Below, one piece after another: positions 16,591-20,852 of a stretch of 20,852 bases of DNA. How positions within the stretch are numbered: the first letter of the stretch is position 1; each line of letters begins with the position of its first letter. The notes beneath the pieces are model-generated. The model was given only the letters and a program-made list of their open reading frames with translations, did not search any database and was not told the origin of the DNA. Source of the stretch: JBFWRK01 sp050248955. GTDB lineage: Bacteria > Actinomycetota > Acidimicrobiia > Acidimicrobiales > Ilumatobacteraceae. The stretch is from assembly GCA_050248955.1 (NCBI GenBank), contig JBFWRK010000032.1:1-20852 (forward strand). The letters are read 5' to 3'. Made by a program: the position numbers and the translations under genes.

Positions 16591-16611
16591 ACGACGCACG
16601 CTTCGCGCCGG

Positions 16612-17040
16612 TCAGCGACGCAGCGGGAACAAGGCGCGGCCGCGGCGTTCGACCACGCCGAGGCGCACGGCACGGTCGAGGGTCTTGTACGCGGTAGCGG
16701 CGGGCAGCCAGACGTACTCGAGGAGCTGGTCGAGCGCGGGGCGGTCGGGGTCGGCGTCGACGAGCAGGTCGTAGAGCTCGTCGTCGCTGATCCGCGGCAG
16801 CGGCCCCGACACCGGCGCGGTCGTCGGTACCGGGGTGGGGCGGTCGGCGGCGGCGAGGCCGCCCCACACGCCGAACTCCTCGCCCATGGCGAGCGCGTGC
16901 GCCGAGCACGCCTCGCGCACCGGGCAGCCGGCGCACACCGCCTTGGCCGCGTCGATGGCGGCCGGGTTCAAGTCGTAGAACAGCGCCGGCTTCGTGCCCC
17001 GGCACGCGGCCCGGTCCCGCCACGCCGCATCGGTGCTCAT
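16612..17040 (-). CDS. WhiB-family regulator with C-terminal helical domain
   Basis: WhiB proteins bind a [4Fe-4S] cluster and control transcription with the primary sigma factor in actinobacteria. The 142-residue protein shows the four ligands C13, C36, C39 and C45 (AKAVCAGCPVREAC) and the GVWGG turn (57-61). After a Pro-rich linker, residues about 84-142 form an extra helical, winged-helix-like domain (ISDDELYDLLVDADPDRPAL, then ATAYKTLDRAVRLGVVERRG), which most WhiB proteins lack. Its ATG overlaps the stop of the preceding gene (ATGA). As one of few regulators in the element it may act on the shared operator. Confidence 0.93.
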   Translation of the reverse strand: MSTDAAWRDRAACRGTKPALFYDLNPAAIDAAKAVCAGCPVREACSAHALAMGEEFGVWGGLAAADRPTPVPTTAPVSGPLPRISDDELYDLLVDADPDRPALDQLLEYVWLPAATAYKTLDRAVRLGVVERRGRALFPLRR

Positions 17041-17546
17041 CGCGGAAACGGGGATCGGTCGGCGTCGCGCCCGAACAGCTCACTCACCAGGCGACGGGCG
17101 GGGACCCATTCGGACAAACAGCGTCCGTCGATCACGGTCCCGTCCCACCCACCGTCCGACGTGATGCGGACGGACGGCCCGTAGTGGGTGGCGGCGCGGA
17201 TCAGCACCGAGCAGACGACGAGGTCGTAGGGCTGCCGGTTCGTCGTGCAGGCGTCCCACCAGCGGTGACCGGGTGTGTCGGTCCACCACGGCTCGCCGGG
17301 ATGGGCGGGCCAGGCGAACGTCTCGGCGTGATCCGGGCGAGTGCCGTTGAGCCAGATCCCGCCCTCGTCCACCACCGGCCGTGATCCCACAGTGGCGCCG
17401 CCGTCGGCGAGGCGCACACCGGACTGGGCGGCGGCGTCGATGATGGCGAGGGTGTCCAGGGCGAGGCGTCCGTAGGCGTCGCGGGGCTCGGGCGGGAGCG
17501 GCCCGTCAGGTGTCTCGACGCGTGACCAGTAGTGGGCGTATCCCAT
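17037..17546 (-). CDS. Conserved phage/plasmid-type hypothetical protein (169 aa)
   Basis: The protein opens with GYAHYWSRVE and later has WLNGTRPDHAETF, TTNRQPYDLVVCSVLI and VRITSDGGWDG. These segments match, from memory, a widespread unnamed family in phages and mobile elements whose members begin GYxHYW and carry a KPYD-like motif and an SSDG-like motif. The function is not known to me. It is translated between the HTH gene (stop 6 nt upstream) and WhiB (ATGA overlap), so the three form one operon. No membrane segment or signal is present. Confidence 0.8.
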   Translation of the reverse strand: MGYAHYWSRVETPDGPLPPEPRDAYGRLALDTLAIIDAAAQSGVRLADGGATVGSRPVVDEGGIWLNGTRPDHAETFAWPAHPGEPWWTDTPGHRWWDACTTNRQPYDLVVCSVLIRAATHYGPSVRITSDGGWDGTVIDGRCLSEWVPARRLVSELFGRDADRSPFPR

Positions 17547-17552
17547 CGCCGT

Positions 17553-17999
17553 TCAGGGGGCGTCGTAGGCGGCGGCGAGGTAGCCGGGCAGCGCGCAGCG
17601 CTGTCGGTAGGTGAGCGGGGCGAGCCACAGCCGCACCGCGACCGTGCGGCCGGTGCGGCGCACGATGGCGAACCGCTCCAGCCGGTCGAGGCTGCGTGCC
17701 ACTCGCGCCGCCGACGGGCCGACGCCGAAGGTGCGGGCGATGTCCTCGACCGTCCAGTAGCGGGGCGCGGTGGTGGCGTGGCGGGCGAAGCGGTGCGCCA
17801 TCGCCATGCCGATCGTGCCGACCGATGGCGTGTACCAGACGAGCGCGTCGTCGCTGTCGGTCGGCATCGCGCCGGATGCCTGCTCGACGGTCGGGTCGTG
17901 CCAGGCGATCACGGTGAGGGTGTCGCTGACGCTGAGGATCGAGTCGGTCGGGCGCTCGACGGGCTCGGCGGTCGGGATGGGCTGTTGGGTGGTGGTCAT
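17553..17999 (-). CDS. Winged-helix DNA-binding protein (148 aa)
   Basis: The ATG at 17999 is preceded by GGAGG, which fixes the start; the longer frame upstream crosses the structured element. The N-terminal half is unassigned (SILSVSDTLTVIAWHDPTVE), and residues about 81-126 form a winged helix: YWTVEDIARTFGVGPSAARV, then SLDRLERFAIVRRTGRTVAVR. It heads the operon that includes WhiB. An operator-like repeat and structured element copy 2 lie upstream, so it may be autoregulated or a regulator of the transfer genes. That role is inferred from position. Confidence 0.78.
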   Translation of the reverse strand: MTTTQQPIPTAEPVERPTDSILSVSDTLTVIAWHDPTVEQASGAMPTDSDDALVWYTPSVGTIGMAMAHRFARHATTAPRYWTVEDIARTFGVGPSAARVARSLDRLERFAIVRRTGRTVAVRLWLAPLTYRQRCALPGYLAAAYDAP

Positions 18000-18100
18000 G
18001 GTGGGCCTCCGTGGGGTCGAGTGACCCCGGACCCCGGGCCGGTCGGCTTCCCCGACCGTCCCGACCCGAGGACCGGAGTCGTGCCCGACCGGGTGGCCGG

Positions 18101-18262
18101 GCTTCGCCCTACGGGGCGACGGGCCGCCGAGCGGCGCCGTGTCAACCGCAGGCCCGCCAGGGGCCCGAGGAACGAGGGCTTGACACGGCGACGTCGGCGG
18201 CCCACACGGCACGCCCACCGTCAGGTGGGCCCACGGCACCCGCCCTCAGGGCGGCCACGGCA
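18101..18262 (-). ncRNA. Structured element copy 2, 5' of the HTH-WhiB operon
   Basis: The major stem (18121-18203) pairs GGGCCGCCGA with TCGGCGGCCC (10 bp), then an internal loop, then CGCCGTGTCAA with TTGACACGGCG (11 bp). Around it are hairpins CGCCC/GGGCG with a TACG loop (18105-18118), GCCCACC/GGTGGGC (18213-18230) and CCGCCC/GGGCGG (18240-18254), the last two flanked by the repeat word CCACGGCAC. Two more hairpins, GGGGTC/GACCCC (18013-18028) and GGTCGG/CCGACC (18041-18057), lie between it and the gene start. The operator-like repeat at 18307-18334 is just upstream, so this is placed like a transcript leader. Confidence 0.62.
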
Positions 18263-18306
18263 CGGGCCGGCATGAGCGCCGGCCGGCGGCCGGTAGCAGA
18301 TCGACG

Positions 18307-18334
18307 TCCCGGAATTGCTCCCGAGATCACTCCC
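18307..18334 (-). promoter_or_regulatory. Operator-like repeat upstream of the HTH-WhiB operon
   Basis: On the minus strand GGGAGTGATC followed by TCGGGAGCAATTCCGGGA matches the repeat before the relaxase and the 798-residue gene, with one T in the core (CAATT for CAACT). It is 300 bp before the HTH start codon, with structured element copy 2 in between. Confidence 0.55.
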
Positions 18335-18365
18335 GACCGGCAGATTTCCTGCGGCGGGACGCGAC

Positions 18366-18402
18366 ACGGCCCGGCCTCCCTCCACTGGGGCGGCCGGGCC
18401 GT
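18366..18402 (-). terminator. Hairpin after the parB-like gene
   Basis: An 11-bp perfect stem, ACGGCCCGGCC/GGCCGGGCCGT, lies 20 bases after the ParB stop on the minus strand. There is no U tract, as is common in actinobacteria. It probably separates the ParB transcript from the operon beyond. Confidence 0.65.
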
Positions 18403-18421
18403 GCCGTGGGCGTCAGCGGGG

Positions 18422-19855
18422 TCAGCCGTCGAGGTCGTCGGTGTCCTCGTCGTCGGCTTCGTCGCCTTCGTCGTCGGGATCGTCGGCGGTGGCGAGCTCG
18501 GCGGCGACGGCGTTGCGGTCGAGGACCGCCGCCGTCCAGTCGTCCGGTGTCCAGCCGCTGCCGGTCAGCAGCGCGAGGTAGGCCCGGCACTGCGGGCTGC
18601 CCGCCGACCAGTACATGCCGTTCTCGGCCAACCCGAACGCGACCGCCCCGGCGACGCGGACCAGCCCGGCCTGCGTATCCACGCCGTCGAGCAGCCGCTC
18701 GACGGTGATCTCGCGGGGCTGGTCGTGGCCGAGCATGGTCGCCGCGAACGCGAGGGCGTCGCGTCCGGCCTCGTGGATCAGACCGTGCAGAGCGAGGCGG
18801 GTCAGGTCGGTTTGGCTGAACCCGCCGCGCGGTCGGGCGAACGTCTCGGTGGCGTGGGCGAGGCGGGCGAGGCGGGCCGTGCGCTTGGCGTGCGAGTCGT
18901 CCCCGCCACCGCCGCGGGTTGGGGTGCGGTCGGTGGCGATGTCGCTGCCGTTGGCGGTCCCGATTCGGCTGGGGACGTGGCGACGCGGGTCGGTGCACAC
19001 CTCGTACCGGTCCACGCCCTCGCCCCACGTCGTGGAGCGGACCACCACGGCGTGGCATGGCTCGCCGGTGTGGGCCTTGCAGCCGTCCGGGTCGAACAGT
19101 TCGCCCAGCCGCTTGGCCTTGTCCGGGGCCGGTTCGTCGTTGGTGAACACCACCGGGTGCTTGCCGCGAGCCTTCTGCACGGCCTGTTCGTAGGCGTCGG
19201 CGCGGCGCAGGTCGTCGCGGTACGCGGCGACGGTACGCGCCGGGTCGTGCCAGCCGCGACCGGCGAGGTGTTCGCACACCGCGTCGAGATGCTCCGGTCC
19301 CAGGTCCGCCACGCTCGCTGCCGCTTCCCCCGCGGCGAGGGACAGGTCGCCGGTGTCGAGCGCCGTCCGCCAGCGGGCCGGGAGGATCGTGACCGCCATG
19401 CGGGAACGCACCCAGGCTTGGGAGCGGCCGATCCGCTTGCACAGCTTGGCCGGGGTCAACCCGCCGTCGAGCGACATCAGCCGCTCGATCGCCCGCACCT
19501 CCTCGGCGACGGTCAGGTCCGACCGGTTGACGTTCTCCGACAACATCGCCTCGATGACCTCGACCGGGGTCATGTGACGGACCACGGCGGGCACGTCGGT
19601 CACCCCGGCCTTGATGCCAGCGGCGTGGCGGCGGTGACCGGCGATGATCCGGTACACGCCGTCGTCGTCGGCGGGGAGCACGACGAGGGGTTCCAAGATG
19701 CCGTGCGAGCGGATCGAGCGGACCAACTCGGTCAGATCACCCAGGCTGCTGCGCGGGTTGTCCGGGTGGGCTGCGAGGTCGGCCAGGTTGAGCCAGCACA
19801 ACTCCGGCTCGACCGACACGCCCTCGGTGTCGGTGGTTGGTTCGGTGATGGTCAT
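18422..19855 (-). CDS. ParB/Spo0J-like protein
   Basis: ParB proteins are CTP-dependent DNA clamps that segregate plasmids or act as regulators on mobile elements. The 477-residue product has the N-terminal ParB domain: AAHPDNPRSS (28-37), SIRSHGILEPLVVLP, IAGHRRHAAGIKAG (GHRRHA at 73-78, where GERRxRA is classical) and ENVNRSDLTVAEE (107-119). A helix-turn-helix follows (LTPAKLCKRIGRSQAWVRSRM, about 133-153). Beyond it is a Cys/His cluster (C259, H262, C267, H268, C287, H293) that may bind zinc, then a helical domain and a strongly acidic tail. AAGGAG precedes the ATG at 19855, which overlaps the 102-residue gene by ATGA. No ParA partner is in the window. Confidence 0.92.
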   Translation of the reverse strand: MTITEPTTDTEGVSVEPELCWLNLADLAAHPDNPRSSLGDLTELVRSIRSHGILEPLVVLPADDDGVYRIIAGHRRHAAGIKAGVTDVPAVVRHMTPVEVIEAMLSENVNRSDLTVAEEVRAIERLMSLDGGLTPAKLCKRIGRSQAWVRSRMAVTILPARWRTALDTGDLSLAAGEAAASVADLGPEHLDAVCEHLAGRGWHDPARTVAAYRDDLRRADAYEQAVQKARGKHPVVFTNDEPAPDKAKRLGELFDPDGCKAHTGEPCHAVVVRSTTWGEGVDRYEVCTDPRRHVPSRIGTANGSDIATDRTPTRGGGGDDSHAKRTARLARLAHATETFARPRGGFSQTDLTRLALHGLIHEAGRDALAFAATMLGHDQPREITVERLLDGVDTQAGLVRVAGAVAFGLAENGMYWSAGSPQCRAYLALLTGSGWTPDDWTAAVLDRNAVAAELATADDPDDEGDEADDEDTDDLDG

Positions 19856-20160
19856 GGTGTTGCTCCTTCAAGGGTTGCGGCAATGGTTTGGATCCACGGG
19901 CACGACGGCGTGTCCGTGGCGACCCGGTGCGGGTCGATGTGGGCGCAGGTGTCATCCGAGGCGCGGACCCACACCTCGCCCTGCTCGGTCAGCACCTGGC
20001 GGGCCGCGCTCATCGCCACGCCCAGCGACGACGTGTGCAGGTGCTCGCGTCCGCGCCGGTCGATCACCACATAGGTGGGGACACGACCGGTCGGGAGGCG
20101 GAACAGGACGGGCTGACCGCCCGGCGCGACACACGACGCCACCAGTTCTGGACGATTCAT
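19852..20160 (-). CDS. Hypothetical protein coupled to ParB-like gene (102 aa)
   Basis: The ATG at 20160 has AAGGAG upstream, and the stop overlaps the ParB-like start (ATGA). The small, compact protein has beta-rich segments (QPVLFRLPTGRVPTYVVIDRRG), a helix (SSLGVAMSAARQVLTEQG) and a Cys/His/Trp-containing tail (DDTCAHIDPHR, SCPWIQTIAATLEG). No family is recognised. Tight coupling suggests a partner or accessory of the ParB-like protein. Its leader holds structured element copy 3. Confidence 0.75.
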   Translation of the reverse strand: MNRPELVASCVAPGGQPVLFRLPTGRVPTYVVIDRRGREHLHTSSLGVAMSAARQVLTEQGEVWVRASDDTCAHIDPHRVATDTPSCPWIQTIAATLEGATP

Positions 20161-20184
20161 CGACGGCTCCTTCGGGTTGCTGCC

Positions 20185-20368
20185 GGAGTCCCGGTTGGCC
20201 GGGACTCCGCCCTACGGGCGGTCGAGGGCCGCCGAGCGGCGCCGTGTCAACCCGTAGGGCCCGCCAGGGGCCCGAGGAACGAGGGCTTGACACGGCGACG
20301 GCGACGGCCCACACGGCACCCCACCCTCAGGTGGGCCACGACACCCGCCCGCAGGGCGGCCACGGCAC
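20185..20368 (-). ncRNA. Structured element copy 3, 5' of the 102-residue/ParB pair
   Basis: The major stem (20226-20310) pairs GGGCCGCCGA with GCGACGGCCC (9 of 10 pairs, one G-U), then CGCCGTGTCAA with TTGACACGGCG. Gene-side hairpins are CCGCCC-TAC-GGGCGG (20207-20221) and a perfect 10-bp stem GGAGTCCCGG/CCGGGACTCC with a TTGG loop (20185-20208); the two overlap by two bases and might be alternative. On the far side are a CCCACC/GGTGGG-type hairpin (20320-20335) and CCGCCC/GGGCGG (20346-20360). The nearest hairpin is 25 bases from the start codon, leaving the ribosome-binding site open. Confidence 0.62.
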
Positions 20369-20852
20369 TCGGCGCATCGGCTTGAGACAGTCAGTCGCGA
20401 GTCCTACTGCTCCGACGTGAGCGATGAAGGCATGAGTGATTCCTCAGCGGCGATCGCGACCGAACATGACGCCACTGCGCTGCGCCGGCCTCTGGTGGCG
20501 CGCCAGAAGTCGACACTGGACGAGGGCAGGGGTGGTGCCTCACCCGAGCGCGCGCACCCGCCGCGACCGGCCGTCGGCAGCCAGCCCTCCGCGGAAGCGC
20601 CCGGACGGCGTTCGGGGGTTCAACTCGACCCTCAAGTTCTCGCGAGCGTGCGCGCGATTGCACGCCGGCCCGAGACGGCACACCGAGTCGTGTCCATTTC
20701 TCGAAGCGAACAACGTGTGCCGCTGACCACACGCTGCACGTAGGCGACAGCGCCTGTCGTCGGCGCCGTGCCGCGGCTCGGTCAGCAGCAACGGGCGATC
20801 CGAGCTGTCGGCGGCCAGAGGATGTGCCCACTGGGTGGCCATCTACGAGCTG
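20369..20852. other. Stretch without a supported gene
   Basis: Plus and minus frames exist. A plus-strand frame from 20417 to 20743 could encode 108 residues (MSDEGMSDSSAAIATEHD...) but has no recognisable motif and a low-complexity middle. The last 60 bases on the plus strand read in a protein-like way (SELSAARGCAHWVAIYEL) to the window edge and may belong to a gene continuing beyond it. No tRNA-like structure or attachment site was found. Confidence 0.35.

Noticed and set aside
18011..20074. A plus-strand frame of 687 codons opposite the ParB-like gene
   Set aside because: It runs through the structured element and terminator and its composition is Val/Gly/Arg-rich noise; the minus strand holds an unmistakable ParB domain.
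15119..20368. The intergenic hairpins as a CRISPR array
   Set aside because: The repeated word is only nine bases, unit lengths vary and the intervening sequences are self-complementary hairpins rather than spacers. No cas genes are present.
20606..20640. A GGGGGTTCAACTCGACCC stretch resembling a tRNA T-arm
   Set aside because: The stem and loop lengths are wrong for a T-arm, and no acceptor, D or anticodon arm can be placed around it.

Overview
The window is very GC-rich DNA with dense, strongly G/C-ending codon use. It carries a WhiB-type iron-sulfur regulator, a protein family confined to Actinomycetota and their phages, so the host is most likely an actinobacterium; I cannot name a genus. 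The central part, about 2.9 to 20.2 kb, looks like a conjugative or integrative-conjugative element, or a plasmid piece. It has a MobF relaxase-helicase, a VirD4/TraG-type coupling ATPase, an ArdC antirestriction protein, a ParB-like protein, a PIN-domain toxin-antitoxin pair and several element-type hypothetical genes. No integrase, replication initiator or mating-channel genes are visible, so the element is probably incomplete here.

Layout. Positions 1-799 (minus) hold the N-terminal two thirds of an IS256-family transposase cut by the window edge. Positions 900-2924 are a poorly packed flank with a hypothetical gene that may be 5'-damaged (1423-1962) and a twice-frameshifted fluoride channel (crcB) pseudogene (2070-2480). 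From 2925 the element begins: a 237-residue hypothetical gene (minus) lies divergent from the coupling-protein gene (plus, 3788-6073), followed by a 798-residue protein with an ArdC-like N-terminus, a 130-residue partner and the antitoxin/toxin pair (to 9994). The plus-strand block converges with a minus-strand block: relaxase (10008-14039), hypothetical gene, small membrane protein, CxxC protein, ArdC, WhiB, two further small genes, ParB-like protein and a coupled 102-residue gene (to 20160). Positions 20369-20852 hold nothing I can assign.

Two repeated non-coding systems tie the element together. First, an element with core GGGAGCAACTCCGGGAG, or close variants, lies upstream of the coupling gene/237-residue gene, the 798-residue gene, the relaxase and the HTH-WhiB operon. 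It is partly tandem at 23-24 nt spacing and looks like a shared operator. Second, three long structured elements lie just 5' of the ArdC gene, the HTH gene and the 102-residue/ParB pair. They share a stem with an invariant TGTCAA/TTGACA heart, and their other base pairs change in a compensated way between copies. They are accompanied by small hairpins spaced by a CCACGGCAC-type word. This is the best candidate in the window for an undescribed RNA or DNA regulatory family.

Inferred working model: the relaxase nicks and unwinds the element, the coupling ATPase feeds it to a channel encoded elsewhere, ArdC protects incoming DNA from restriction, the ParB-like protein and TA pair stabilise the element, and the WhiB and HTH proteins together with the shared operator and leader elements coordinate expression.
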